Positions 51,607 to 61,623 are shown, counted from the first letter of the stretch. The stretch: 64,000 bases of DNA from Leptospira perolatii (GCF_002811875.1 NZ_NPDZ01000001.1:682001-746000); one strand, 5' to 3'. Translations and numbers: made by a program. The notes: generated by a model not told the origin, from the letters alone.

Positions 51607-53151
51607 ATGCTTACAGCGGTTACAGTCTTATTTTTGCTAATTTACGGCCTTAATATCTTGGGCTTATTCTTTTTTGGGATACATACATATATCATGGTGT
51701 ATCTGTTTCGAAAATACCATAAACGCTGCGATACAGATCCTGCCAAAGACCTATCCTTAACAGACAAAAACCTGCCCAAAGTAACCGTGCAACTGCCAAT
51801 CTTTAACGAGTTCTACGTTGTAGACAGATTGATAGACGCGACTGTAGCAATCAAATATCCAAAAGACAAGTTGGAGATCCAGGTTCTGGATGATTCTACC
51901 GACGAAACCGTAGAAAAAGCAGCCTCACTCGTTGCGAAATACAAAGCGAAAGGATTTCAGATCTCTCATTTGCATCGCACGAACAGAATAGGACACAAAG
52001 CGGGCGCACTTGACGAGGGCATGAAGGTATGCAAAGGTGATTTTATTGCGATCTTCGATGCGGACTTTATTCCTGATCCTGATTTCTTATTAAAAACGAT
52101 GGCATATTTTGACGATCCGCAAATCGGATTGGTCCAAGCACGCTGGGGTCATATTAACGCAGATTATAATATTCTTACAAAGGCCCAGAGCTTTGGAATT
52201 GATGGGCACTTCATGATCGAGCAGGTAGCTCGGAATGGAGCAAATCTTTGGATGAACTTCAACGGAACCGCAGGAGTTTGGAGAAAAGAAACCATTGTTG
52301 ATTCAGGTGGATGGGAACACGATACTCTAACCGAGGATTTCGATCTATCCTATCGAGCAGAATTAAGGGGTTGGAAATTCCGTTATTTCAAGGATGTGGT
52401 ATGCCCTGCAGAAATCCCTGCAATGATGTCTGCATACAAATCACAGCAATTCCGCTGGTGCAAAGGATCCATCCAAACTGCGGTCAAACTTTTGCCTAGA
52501 ATTTGGGATGCAAGTCTCCCTTGGAGAATTAAGGCAGAGGCGATTACTCACTTATTGAATTACTCTGTTGCACCTTTGATGGTGATGAATATTCTGTTCA
52601 GCGCTCCTCTCTTATTAATGAAATACTGGGCCGGAATCGATTTCTATGGCTTGCCATTGGAAGTTTTGACCGGAACTGCGGCAGTGCTTTCGATTGGATC
52701 TGTAGGACCGCTATTCTTCTACGCATATTCTCAGCGCACTCTATACAAAGATTGGAAAAGCCGTCTTCGTTACCTTCCGATCATGGTCATGATCGGTACC
52801 GGGGTTTCCGTAGTAAATACCCGTGCTTGGTTAGAAGCGATTATGGGAATCCAGTCCTCCTTTAAGAGAACACCGAAACTTCGAATCGAAAAGAATTCGG
52901 ACTCTTTGAAAGAAAGAATGAAATATACAGTGCCTCTAGACTTCCATGTAGTCCTAGAATTCTTGCTCGGGCTCTATTGCCTGTTTTCCGTATTCTTATC
53001 CTTCTTTGTAGGAAAACCTTATATTGTAGGGTTCTTGATGGTTTACGGAATCGGATTCTTCTTTGTATCCTTCCAATCCTTCCGTGAAGCGGTTTGGAAG
53101 CTAAAAGCTGCCGAAACCGCGTCTACCGAGGAAGTTCCCCAGGAAGCCTAA
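51607..53151 (+). CDS. Membrane GT2 glycosyltransferase, cellulose-synthase-like
   Basis: A 514-residue processive-type glycosyltransferase. Helix near residues 5-30, catalytic domain with VTVQLPIFNE, LDDSTDET (D), FDADFIPDPD (DxD), LTEDFDLSYR (TED) and QQFRWCKGS (QxxRW), then four or more C-terminal helices. This set defines inverting GT2 polymer synthases. I chose ATG 51607; the frame also opens at TTG 51598, and neither has a Shine-Dalgarno. Product (beta-glucan or other polymer) is not predictable. It is the first gene of a rightward run to 59334. Confidence 0.88.
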   Translation: MLTAVTVLFLLIYGLNILGLFFFGIHTYIMVYLFRKYHKRCDTDPAKDLSLTDKNLPKVTVQLPIFNEFYVVDRLIDATVAIKYPKDKLEIQVLDDSTDETVEKAASLVAKYKAKGFQISHLHRTNRIGHKAGALDEGMKVCKGDFIAIFDADFIPDPDFLLKTMAYFDDPQIGLVQARWGHINADYNILTKAQSFGIDGHFMIEQVARNGANLWMNFNGTAGVWRKETIVDSGGWEHDTLTEDFDLSYRAELRGWKFRYFKDVVCPAEIPAMMSAYKSQQFRWCKGSIQTAVKLLPRIWDASLPWRIKAEAITHLLNYSVAPLMVMNILFSAPLLLMKYWAGIDFYGLPLEVLTGTAAVLSIGSVGPLFFYAYSQRTLYKDWKSRLRYLPIMVMIGTGVSVVNTRAWLEAIMGIQSSFKRTPKLRIEKNSDSLKERMKYTVPLDFHVVLEFLLGLYCLFSVFLSFFVGKPYIVGFLMVYGIGFFFVSFQSFREAVWKLKAAETASTEEVPQEA

Positions 53152-53239
53152 TCGGCAGTCCAATACTAGTAGGAGAAACGGGTTGACGGCTCGCTTCTCC
53201 GGCAAAATCTGTCAAATACCCCAGGAAACAGGATAACCG

Positions 53240-53521
<282 letters not shown>

Positions 53522-53527
53522 AGGGCT

Positions 53528-54679
53528 TTGTTCGGAAAACCCTTTCTTCTCCAACCAGGGATCGTTCCAAATGCGGGAAATCGCAAAACGGTCCTGGATG
53601 AACCTTATACACTTTTCCCAGACGGCGGGGCTCTGCTATTAAAAGAGTTTCCCGCGCGTGTTCGGGCGGGTGATCCATTATTCAAGCGAGAATCTGGAGT
53701 AGTACTTTCCCCGGTCAACGGAGTCGCTTCCTTGCAGCAGTCGGATTCAGAAACCAGAATTCGGATTGTGCAAGACGGAGTGTTTTATCAGTCAAAGGAG
53801 CTCCAACCTAGGTCCTGGAAACTGGGAGAAGCTTTAGATGCAATGGACGCTTACGGTCTCGTCTCCTTAGATATAAAAGATCGACCGCTTTCCTCTCTAT
53901 TTCGAAAATTACAAAAACCTAAATTTATAGTACTGGCGCCATTTACCAGAACTCAAGATATCGATTATCTGAAAATCCTTAAAGAAAACCGTGCTTCTCA
54001 TTTAGCGTTCTTGGATGCACTTAAGGTTTGGTTTCCAGAGAGCGAAGTTCGCGATTATATTTTGGACCTAAAATCCCCGATTAAGAAATACATGCATCCT
54101 TGGGGCATTCCGGAATACTTTCTCTTCAAGACCGAAAAGCTCCCTTTTGCCGAATTTAATGAAGTATTATATTTGGGTCCTGAAACTCTCCATCATTTGT
54201 ACCGGGCACTCTACGGGGACTTTCCTTTTATCGAACGGGACATTACTCTTTATTTTGTAGAAAAGAACGGTACATTAAAAAAAGCGAATGCTCCGCTGCG
54301 CTTAAGAAACGGACAGAATCTAAAATTTCTTTTCGATGAGTACGGATCAAAATATTCAGCATTTACTTTGAATTCCTTTTACGATTACTATCCCGTCCGT
54401 TCCGTCAAAGATGGATTTTTCTGGGACGTTCGACTCTATCATTCTTTGATTCTACTCGCGAATCATGATCGCGAAAAAAAAGAATTTCCCTGTGTTGAAT
54501 GTGGTGAATGTTCTTTGAATTGTCCGACTAGATCCAATCCGATGGCCTTGGTGGGATATTTAGGAGAGTTTAACTCCGACTATTGTATGCAATGCGGTAT
54601 TTGTACTTTCCTGTGTCCGTCTTCGATATCTCTTAGGGATAAAATTCGGGAAGCTAAAGGTGAAATCGTTGGGAACTAA
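53528..54679 (+). CDS. RnfC/NqrA-like electron-transfer protein
   Basis: A 383-residue protein. Residues 10-90 form a barrel-sandwich region (GALLLKEFPARVRAGDPLFK, VVLSPVNGVASLQ) shared by RnfC and NqrA. The centre is a diverged SLBB/Rossmann-like region. The C-terminus has two [4Fe-4S] motifs, CVECGECSLNCP and CMQCGICTFLCP, as in RnfC. It is shorter than RnfC and lacks a clear NADH/FMN glycine-rich loop. Start is TTG 53528, since no ATG fits. The next gene overlaps it by 20 bp. Other Rnf subunits are not in this window except a possible RnfD-like protein. Confidence 0.75.
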   Translation: MFGKPFLLQPGIVPNAGNRKTVLDEPYTLFPDGGALLLKEFPARVRAGDPLFKRESGVVLSPVNGVASLQQSDSETRIRIVQDGVFYQSKELQPRSWKLGEALDAMDAYGLVSLDIKDRPLSSLFRKLQKPKFIVLAPFTRTQDIDYLKILKENRASHLAFLDALKVWFPESEVRDYILDLKSPIKKYMHPWGIPEYFLFKTEKLPFAEFNEVLYLGPETLHHLYRALYGDFPFIERDITLYFVEKNGTLKKANAPLRLRNGQNLKFLFDEYGSKYSAFTLNSFYDYYPVRSVKDGFFWDVRLYHSLILLANHDREKKEFPCVECGECSLNCPTRSNPMALVGYLGEFNSDYCMQCGICTFLCPSSISLRDKIREAKGEIVGN

Positions 54680-55586
54680 TTCAGTATTAAGTACTGGGTA
54701 CGGCTTCTTTCGCAAGAAAGACCTACTATTTCCGGACATCGTTTTTATTATACTTTCAGTTCTAGTAATTTTTATTGGGTTTGGTGGCAGCTACTTTTTA
54801 CTAGTACCTTTCTTTTGTTCGATCGCAGTCGGCTTCGTTGCATATTTTTTACTTTTAGAAAAGAAAACGTACCCGTTGTACTGGGCCCTACATTCACTCA
54901 CTTTTATTCTGGTGATTCCTAGGGATCCTAGATATACTGTGCATTCCATTATCGCGATTGCACTTGGATTTGTACTTTGGTTCCAATGGGAAAGAAAGTT
55001 GAATGTAAGATCTCCGATCGCCTTATTTCAACTTTTAGTATTTCTAATATTCTATACAGTTTTGCCCGGGATTAGTGAATGGAAATCCGGAGTCTCTCCA
55101 GGATACAGAATCGACCAATATGCGGACTGGTTTACAAAAGGATATTATTTGGAAGAGTCTCTCCCTGGGTTTCGCTATTCTATACTTGAAGCAGCGAGCG
55201 GTTACTCGGTCCTTTTTTTATTGCCGCTGTTATTGAAGCAGCCTTTAGCACTGCTTTTGCCAGTCGGTCTTTCTGTGATTGAGATCGCTTGGTTGCAAAT
55301 CGGCGGAGTTCCGCCTCGAGATTTTTTTCAGGGCCCGGGCTTGTCTAGCGTAATATTCTTCTCTATGTTGTTGGGACTTCCAGGGCGTAACCTCGGTAAA
55401 GTTTTGCCTGTATCTTTTTTAACTCTTTTTCTTTTAGTCCCTTTTATTTTTTGGGTACCACTGGATTTTGTACCTCCATTTGTGTGGATCCCTTCGTATT
55501 TTTTCATTGAATCCATTTTAATTCGTATTTTTCTAGGGGATAGGGTAGAGAAGCATGAATCAGCTCCTGACTTTACTCAAGCCTGA
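54660..55586 (+). CDS. RnfD/NqrB-like membrane protein, possibly degenerate
   Basis: A 308-residue membrane protein with about nine helices. Topology and position after an RnfC-like gene suggest an RnfD/NqrB relative. However, the HNPFNPA and flavin-attachment (GxxGAT) motifs are not seen, so covalent FMN binding is doubtful. The start is GTG 54660, 20 bp inside the previous gene; TTG 54669 is an alternative. It ends 32 bp inside ptsN. Without a database search the RnfD link is tentative. Confidence 0.5.
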   Translation: MKSLGTNSVLSTGYGFFRKKDLLFPDIVFIILSVLVIFIGFGGSYFLLVPFFCSIAVGFVAYFLLLEKKTYPLYWALHSLTFILVIPRDPRYTVHSIIAIALGFVLWFQWERKLNVRSPIALFQLLVFLIFYTVLPGISEWKSGVSPGYRIDQYADWFTKGYYLEESLPGFRYSILEAASGYSVLFLLPLLLKQPLALLLPVGLSVIEIAWLQIGGVPPRDFFQGPGLSSVIFFSMLLGLPGRNLGKVLPVSFLTLFLLVPFIFWVPLDFVPPFVWIPSYFFIESILIRIFLGDRVEKHESAPDFTQA

Positions 55587-56010
55587 AACAGTAGTTTTTG
55601 AGATCAAGGGCTCCTCAAAAGAGGAAGTCATCGGACAACTTCTAGATAAGGCTGTGTCGGCAAAACTGATCGAACCGGATGTAAGAGAACCGGTTTACGA
55701 ATCTTTACTTGCTCGAGAAAAGTCCATGTCAACGGGAATCGGCAGTGGCGTTGCGATTCCGCATTGTTCCGTGAACTTAGTAGATGAACTGAAATGCGTA
55801 ATGGGCCTTTCAGCAAAAGGGATCGAATTCGACGCGATCGATCATCTTCCAGTGCATATTTTTATTCTATTAATCGTGCCTAAATCCAAATTTCAGGAAC
55901 ACATTAAGACTCTCGCACAAATAGCAAAAACTTTGAACGTAAAAGAAGACAGAGAAAAATTAATCCAGGCCAAGGATTTCGACGAGATTCGTAAAACGTT
56001 TTCTAACTGA
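55555..56010 (+). CDS. ptsN: PTS EIIA domain protein, PtsN-like
   Basis: A 151-residue fructose/nitrogen-type EIIA protein. The active-site His lies in GVAIPHCSVN; SLLAREKSMSTGIGSG precedes it, and HIFILLIVPKSKFQEHIKTLAQIA follows. It has no transporter domains, so it is a regulatory EIIA (EIIA-Ntr), probably receiving phosphate from EINtr/NPr and controlling other proteins. ATG 55555 overlaps the upstream gene by 32 bp. The ABC permease genes follow 12 bp downstream. Confidence 0.9.
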   Translation: MNQLLTLLKPETVVFEIKGSSKEEVIGQLLDKAVSAKLIEPDVREPVYESLLAREKSMSTGIGSGVAIPHCSVNLVDELKCVMGLSAKGIEFDAIDHLPVHIFILLIVPKSKFQEHIKTLAQIAKTLNVKEDREKLIQAKDFDEIRKTFSN

Positions 56011-56022
56011 AGGAACTCCGAC

Positions 56023-56925
56023 TTGCTGGAAGAGACAAGACGTTTTCTCATCTTCGTATTGATACTTTCGGCGATGTCAGTACTCCTTTCCGAAATTCGG
56101 TCTGTCAATCGTGGCTTCTTATTTGCAGATTCGGGAATGAGTCAGGAAGACAGGCAAAAACTTTCGCAAAGAGAAGACCTGACCGATCGCTATCTTAGAT
56201 TCGTAAAAGGAATGGTCACTTTCGATTTGGGTCTCACCGAATCCGGAGAACTAGTCTTGGCGCATTTGGCTTCCAGATTTTGGCCTACATTTCATTTGGC
56301 GTCTTTTGCGATTATTGGCAGTGTCCTTGGTTCTTTGATCTTGGCATTCTTTTCGCTTAGCACAGTGAATGTTGCTCCACAAAAATTTCTTAATATACTC
56401 AGCCAGTTGATTCTTTCCACACCGGTTTTCGTCGTCGCGATACTACTGTTAGTCGTTTTCTTTTTGATTCTAGGTTGGTTGCCGCCGGGCGGATACGAAT
56501 CCTGGAATATTTCCTTTGTAATACTTCCCGGCATCGCGTTAGGATCCAGAGTTTGGGCGAGGTTGTATAGATTTACTTTTAGATTGGCGGAGACAGAATT
56601 AGAAGGCGAATACGTGAGGGTGCTTCGCGCGAGAGGATATTCTGAACAAAGAATCTTGTACAGACACATACTTTTGAAGATTCTGCCCGTGTTACTTGTA
56701 TTGATCCTGTTGGACTTCAGCTCTTTGCTTTCGGGTGCCATCGTGGTAGAAGAGATATTCTTTTTTCCCGGGATCGGAAAATCGATGTATCACGCAATAC
56801 GCACCATGGACTCATCTCTATTGGCTGCATTATTGTTTTATAGTGGATTGATTTTTTACTTAATGGGCAGAATTTCCGAAAAAGTTCGGGATCGATTGTT
56901 AGGCTGGGAAGAGGAAGCAAAGTGA
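56023..56925 (+). CDS. ABC transporter permease, DppB-type
   Basis: A 300-residue permease (BPD_transp_1) with six helices. Features are RYLRFVKGMVTFDLG near the N-terminus, GIALGSRVWARLYRFTFRLAETELEGEYVRVLRARGYSEQRILYRHIL (EAA coupling-helix region, broken by position about 185-232) and ivveeiffFPGIGKSMYHAI. These match DppB/OppB subunits of peptide or nickel importers. The start is TTG 56023. The next permease begins with a GTGA overlap. No ATPase or binding protein is adjacent. Confidence 0.87.
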   Translation: MLEETRRFLIFVLILSAMSVLLSEIRSVNRGFLFADSGMSQEDRQKLSQREDLTDRYLRFVKGMVTFDLGLTESGELVLAHLASRFWPTFHLASFAIIGSVLGSLILAFFSLSTVNVAPQKFLNILSQLILSTPVFVVAILLLVVFFLILGWLPPGGYESWNISFVILPGIALGSRVWARLYRFTFRLAETELEGEYVRVLRARGYSEQRILYRHILLKILPVLLVLILLDFSSLLSGAIVVEEIFFFPGIGKSMYHAIRTMDSSLLAALLFYSGLIFYLMGRISEKVRDRLLGWEEEAK

Positions 56926-57710
56926 TAAAAGATCGGTTTCGTTTTCCTAAATTCTCTTTTCGCACTTCAATCACTGCGATTTTCTTGTTTCTGATTCTTT
57001 TGGGAATCGTGATTAATGAAAGTCCTACGAACGTGAAACTGTCAGATTCATTTTTGTCGCCCGGTTGGCAATCTCCCTTGGGTAAAGATCGACTAGGAAG
57101 AGACGTGTGGGCAATGGTGAGCTACGGAAGCTTTGCTACTTTTCTATTCGCGTTCCCCGCTAGACTTCTGACTCTTTTTTTCGCTTCGGTCATGGGGTTA
57201 TTTTCCTATTTGTCCCCATTTGCTCAAAAGAATATCATTTCTCCGTTATCCGGAGTTTTTATAGCTCTTCCTTCTTTGTTATTGGCTCTACTGGTGATCC
57301 AAGGCTTCGGAATCGGAACATTTTCCTTGTTCATAGCGATTCTGTTAGGTGATTGGGCGCCTGCCTATGAAACCCTTCGTGCAAAATTCGAGGAAGTCAA
57401 GAACAGTGGATATGTTTTGGCGGCATCTTGTTTCGGTGCGAGCAATGCTTATATATTTCGTGCTCATATTTTACCTCAGGGATTTCAAATATTCTTAATA
57501 TTGTTAACGACTGGTTTGCCTTCGGTAATAATGACTATGGCGATCTTTGGATTCTTGGGAATTTCTGTCGGTGGAGAAATTTTTGGTCCGGGGTTGGGCG
57601 AACAAATCTCTTTTTCAAAGGATTATGTGGAGGGGGCCCCCTGGGCATTACTTTCGCCCATACTCGGAATACTCGGTCTAGTTTACATTTCGGGCGGAAG
57701 GAAGTCCTGA
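56922..57710 (+). CDS. ABC transporter permease, DppC-type
   Basis: A 262-residue permease partner of the DppB-type protein. It has an N-terminal helix, LGKDRLGRDVWAMVSYG (the DppC N-terminal signature), the EAA-like loop (YVLAASCFGASNAYIFRAHIL, starting near residue 165) and final helices including GFLGISVGGEIFGPGLGE. The start is GTG 56922, sharing GTGA with the upstream gene. Peptide or related oligomer import is the usual role. The energy-coupling ATPases must be encoded elsewhere. Confidence 0.87.
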   Translation: MIKDRFRFPKFSFRTSITAIFLFLILLGIVINESPTNVKLSDSFLSPGWQSPLGKDRLGRDVWAMVSYGSFATFLFAFPARLLTLFFASVMGLFSYLSPFAQKNIISPLSGVFIALPSLLLALLVIQGFGIGTFSLFIAILLGDWAPAYETLRAKFEEVKNSGYVLAASCFGASNAYIFRAHILPQGFQIFLILLTTGLPSVIMTMAIFGFLGISVGGEIFGPGLGEQISFSKDYVEGAPWALLSPILGILGLVYISGGRKS

Positions 57711-57711
57711 T

Positions 57712-59334
57712 ATGCATATCCGACTTGGTGCTGTGTTCGCGCTTTTTTCCATCTTACCTTGCACCGTGAATCTCTATGCGATCGATGATCTATTTCGATT
57801 CAGAGAATCTTCTACAAAGGAGAAGATTCAGTTCGAAACAGAAAGGAAGCTCTGTTTTTTTCCGCTTCGGAATTTGGGCGGCGAGTCGAATATCGACTAT
57901 TTTTCCTCGGGATATGCGTCTGTGTTTTATTCAAATCTCAAATCGATAGTACAGATCTATGACGAAGAAATGTTACCGGTCGTGGTGCAACATCCTTTTG
58001 GAAAAAATTCCAATCAGCCTGGAGGAGATTCGGGAAAGAAAAACAAGGATACTAGTTGGAACTCTGAAAAATTAGAAAAACTAAAAAAAGGAGAATTGCA
58101 CCTTCCTGTATCCAAGGACCCCAGATATATCTCTTTACGATCCGAACCTTATGAAAAAGAAATTGCTCCCGACGACGGAGTGATCATCAACGTTGCTAAA
58201 AAAAATGGATGTTTTTACTCGGTTTATGGGGAATACGAAAAAAAAGCAGCCGAGGAAATGAGAATCAGAATTTTGCTGCTTTCTTTAAAAGAAGGATCGA
58301 AAAAAGAATTTTCTCATACAACGAGTGTTAGGCGATCCTATCAGGAACTAAATCCTTTGATCGATCAACTCAGAAAATTCCTGCTCGGACGTGAAACATA
58401 CAGACTGCAATTAAAAGTTTCTAATACAACGGGCGCACTGGTTTTTTTGGACGGAAACTATATAGGAAAAACTCCTTTAGTCCGTAACGACTTACTTCCG
58501 GGAATTCACGAGTTACGGGTTTCTAAGGAAGGTTTCGAAGAATGGAAAGACCAACTGGACATGAGAGTTTCTTCGAAAGAAATACAGCTGGAACTTTTGA
58601 AAGAAAAGAGGGAGGGTCTTCTTTCTGTAGAAACTGATCCGTCCGGAGTCAAGGTTTACTTAGGAATGGAGTATCTCGGCGAAACTCCATTGCAAAAAGT
58701 TCCGGTTCGGACTGGTTGGAATCGAATACGATTTTCCAAAGAAGGATATATCGATTCCTTTCAAGGAGTCGAAATCAAAAAAGATTCTCCTATAGAAGTA
58801 AAAGCTAAGTTGAAGGAAGGCGATTCCAGTGCCTACTACGCCAATAAAAAATATCTATTTCTGGATCACACCTACGACGACTTTGCGATCTACTCTTTGT
58901 ACGGAACTCTGCTCTTTTATGCGGGCTATTATTATTTTAATTTAAAAGCGGATTCTGTTCTGGAAGGAACGAGGCCACAAGTCACTTTGACAAACTTTGC
59001 GGCGGTGCAAGCCTTGCAGCAGAGCTCTCCGGATTTGAACACGTTTGCCACCGCATTTTTCTACCAAGATAACTTAGTGCAGCACGCTAGAGATAAGGCT
59101 AACCACTATCGATCGATTTCCGGAAAATTTGGCCGTCATCAAAAATTACATGGTGGAATCATGTTGTACGGAATCGCGGCGATGATTGCGCTTACGATTA
59201 CTTTTTATGCTTTGGGCTTGGATTCTGAAACTGTCGATATAGGGATTCGCCCAGTGCGATCTCCTATTTATACCAATATCTTAGAGAATCAGTTTGAAAC
59301 GGAGACCTACGCAAGATTTCTTCTCAGATTTTGA
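57712..59334 (+). CDS. Secreted/membrane PEGA-domain protein
   Basis: A 540-residue protein with a signal peptide (LGAVFALFSILPCTVNLYA). A central stretch holds two PEGA repeats, about 228-295 (ALVFLDGNYIGKTPLVRNDL, LRVSKEGFEEW) and 300-370 (VKVYLGMEYLGETPL, RFSKEGYID), beta-sandwich modules found in spirochaete envelope proteins. Two hydrophobic helices lie near 395-415 and 480-503. Its role is unknown. It starts 1 bp after the DppC-type gene, so it may belong to the same transcript. Confidence 0.75.
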   Translation: MHIRLGAVFALFSILPCTVNLYAIDDLFRFRESSTKEKIQFETERKLCFFPLRNLGGESNIDYFSSGYASVFYSNLKSIVQIYDEEMLPVVVQHPFGKNSNQPGGDSGKKNKDTSWNSEKLEKLKKGELHLPVSKDPRYISLRSEPYEKEIAPDDGVIINVAKKNGCFYSVYGEYEKKAAEEMRIRILLLSLKEGSKKEFSHTTSVRRSYQELNPLIDQLRKFLLGRETYRLQLKVSNTTGALVFLDGNYIGKTPLVRNDLLPGIHELRVSKEGFEEWKDQLDMRVSSKEIQLELLKEKREGLLSVETDPSGVKVYLGMEYLGETPLQKVPVRTGWNRIRFSKEGYIDSFQGVEIKKDSPIEVKAKLKEGDSSAYYANKKYLFLDHTYDDFAIYSLYGTLLFYAGYYYFNLKADSVLEGTRPQVTLTNFAAVQALQQSSPDLNTFATAFFYQDNLVQHARDKANHYRSISGKFGRHQKLHGGIMLYGIAAMIALTITFYALGLDSETVDIGIRPVRSPIYTNILENQFETETYARFLLRF

Positions 59335-59389
59335 ATTGCAAATGGAATGTTCGCTGTTGCGGAATCCCGATTTAGAATATGCAAAAAAA

Positions 59390-60682
59390 CTAATGGTTAG
59401 ACAAGTTTTTTACTGATTCCAGAACATACTTATATAGTCGAAAGCTACCTAAGGCGATGATTCCCTTTCCTTCGGAATTTTTCGGGTTGTTTATCACGGA
59501 TTCAATTTCGGCTATAGAAATGGACTGGATTCCCTCATTCTTGGGCAAGCGAAATTCTCCATCCTTTAAAAAGAATGCGTTCGTCTTATCGGTAAATTCT
59601 TGAATCAGATTTGCCATCTCTTCTCCGTCCTTATCCCTCAAGAAGCCCGCAAGGACCGAAAATTTTTTCTCTGCATATTTCGATCGAATCGCTTGGAGAG
59701 TAATGTTGATCGCATCCGGGTTATGCGCAGGATCAAAAATAACCAAGGGGGATTTTGAGAGTACTTCGAGGCGACCTGGAGGGAGTAAAGAGTTGAATTT
59801 GTCTGGTTCTAGTTCTAAGTTTTGATCTTCCGATCGAGTGTCAAAATTTTGTAGGTCTTGCAGCTTATGCCTTGCATCGACCAAACTTCCCAAAGAAAGA
59901 GATTTCGAGATTTCTAATATACAATATTTTACGATTTCTTCGGAAAGTTTCCGGTTGTATTCTAAGTAGTTTTCTCCGGACTTTAAGGCTGGATAAACCT
60001 TGAGCTCGATCCCTTTGTCTCTTGTGGAATTCTCTAAGACTTTCCTCAGTTCGGGCCCGGGATCCATCGAATGCATGGATCTTGTGTTCTTTCCCGCAAT
60101 TCCTATCTTTTCCAAAAGTATTTTTTCTTTTGTGTCGCCTAAAATGGAAGTGTGATCTTTTCCGATCGCACAAAGAACTACTAGGTCAGGTTCTGCTAAT
60201 TTTGTAGCATCTAATCTTCCTCCTAAACCTGCCTCAAAGATCTGAATCTCCAAGTCATTTTGTTCAAAGGCAACCAATGCACCTAATGTGAACCATTCGA
60301 ACCAAGATAATTGTGCGAGATCTTTGGGATCGCAGCGGGAGAATATTTCTTCCGATATTTTTTTTAAGAGCGAATCGGAAATGGGTCGTAAATCGGGGCT
60401 TACTCGGATCCTTTCTCTGGGATCCAATAGATGAGGAGAAGTATATAATCCAGTACGAAAACCTAATTTACAAAAAGATTGTGCGATAAAATGGGAAACT
60501 GATCCTTTCCCGTTAGTTCCTACTACGCTGATCCTCAGCCTTGGTCTGCGCCGATTTCGCCAGCCAAATCGATCGAGCAAATCGGAGAACGGTTCCAAGG
60601 AATATCCGGTAAAGACGTTAAAGTTCCTAGTTTTCTCTAGGTTGTTCAGACTGCCGGCAAACTCTAAAAAGTCGGTGGTCAT
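59390..60682 (-). CDS. folC: Folylpolyglutamate/dihydrofolate synthase
   Basis: A 430-residue Mur-ligase-fold enzyme. The P-loop is VVGTNGKGSVSHFIAQSF; TGLYTSPHLLDPRERIRV, FEAGLGGRLDATKL, GKDHTSILGDTKEKI and FDPAHNPDAI complete the set. It adds glutamate to folates and probably to dihydropteroate, completing folate synthesis. It shares ATGA with the upstream aroE gene. Full length for the family. Confidence 0.92.
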   Translation of the reverse strand: MTTDFLEFAGSLNNLEKTRNFNVFTGYSLEPFSDLLDRFGWRNRRRPRLRISVVGTNGKGSVSHFIAQSFCKLGFRTGLYTSPHLLDPRERIRVSPDLRPISDSLLKKISEEIFSRCDPKDLAQLSWFEWFTLGALVAFEQNDLEIQIFEAGLGGRLDATKLAEPDLVVLCAIGKDHTSILGDTKEKILLEKIGIAGKNTRSMHSMDPGPELRKVLENSTRDKGIELKVYPALKSGENYLEYNRKLSEEIVKYCILEISKSLSLGSLVDARHKLQDLQNFDTRSEDQNLELEPDKFNSLLPPGRLEVLSKSPLVIFDPAHNPDAINITLQAIRSKYAEKKFSVLAGFLRDKDGEEMANLIQEFTDKTNAFFLKDGEFRLPKNEGIQSISIAEIESVINNPKNSEGKGIIALGSFRLYKYVLESVKNLSNH

Positions 60683-61554
60683 GTTGTTTCGGAAACACCG
60701 AGCGCGGCGACCAGTCTTTTTCTTCCCGCCTCTATATTAGATTCCGATAATGTAATTCCGGTGAAAAGCTTAAATTGTTCGACCGCTTGGTACAATAGCA
60801 TTTCTGATCCTAGGATGATTCGAGCTTCGGATTTTTCCGCAACTTTTACGAGTTCTGTTCTGAGCGGATTGTATACTATGTCGAACAACGCCTGGTCTTT
60901 CGCAAATTCGACTTCTTTGATGATTGGTCCGGGATCTTTTCCTTTCATTCCGAGAGGAGTAGTATGAATTACCAGGGAATATTCTTTAAAATTTTCTTTT
61001 ACTTTGCCTAAATCCTCATAAGTAGAAGAGTTTTTGCGGATTTGGTTCAAAAGTTCTACGATTTCTGTTCCTCTGGCTTGGTTTCTAGAAGATATCGTTA
61101 TGGATTTGACGCTTTCTTCCTCTAACAAGGAATATGCGATCCCTCTTGCGCTGCCTCCACTTCCGAGAATCAAGATATGTCCTTGCAAGCAATCGGGTGT
61201 TTTTTCCCGAATCGCCCTGACAGCTCCCATGCCATCCGTATTAAATGCACGCACCTGATTGTTCTGAATGACTAGGGTATTGCTCGCCCTCATTGCTTTG
61301 GAGGTAGGATCCGCAATGTCTGCCAGCTTATAGGCTGCTTCCTTGTGAGGAATCGTCACAGAGAAACCTAAGAACTTGAATTTGGAAAGAGTTAGCAGTT
61401 CACTCTTACTGATTTTCTCGATCGGGAATACTAAATATGCATTTTCTAACTCTAAATCCTGGTACCAGGAATTGTGAAGTAGAGGAGAAAGGGTGTGTGA
61501 AAGGGGATTCCCTAAAATTCCGAAGTAGTAAGATGTGTCATTGAAGATTTTCAA
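60679..61554 (-). CDS. aroE: Shikimate 5-dehydrogenase
   Basis: A 291-residue AroE reducing 3-dehydroshikimate to shikimate with NADPH in aromatic amino-acid synthesis. Motifs are FGILGNPLSHTLSPLLHN (substrate), GFSVTIPHKEAAYKL (catalytic Lys), NTDGMGAVRAI, ILGSGGSARGIAYSLL (nucleotide loop), and VIHTTPLGM. The start is at 61554. It is followed by folC with a 4-bp overlap, linking chorismate-derived aromatic synthesis and folate in one operon. Confidence 0.93.
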   Translation of the reverse strand: MKIFNDTSYYFGILGNPLSHTLSPLLHNSWYQDLELENAYLVFPIEKISKSELLTLSKFKFLGFSVTIPHKEAAYKLADIADPTSKAMRASNTLVIQNNQVRAFNTDGMGAVRAIREKTPDCLQGHILILGSGGSARGIAYSLLEEESVKSITISSRNQARGTEIVELLNQIRKNSSTYEDLGKVKENFKEYSLVIHTTPLGMKGKDPGPIIKEVEFAKDQALFDIVYNPLRTELVKVAEKSEARIILGSEMLLYQAVEQFKLFTGITLSESNIEAGRKRLVAALGVSETT

Positions 61555-61623
61555 GAAAGGGCTGCCCGTTTTTTCGTTAAAATTCTCGACTTTATCCCAA
61601 AACTCGAAAAAGCTGTAAACTAG

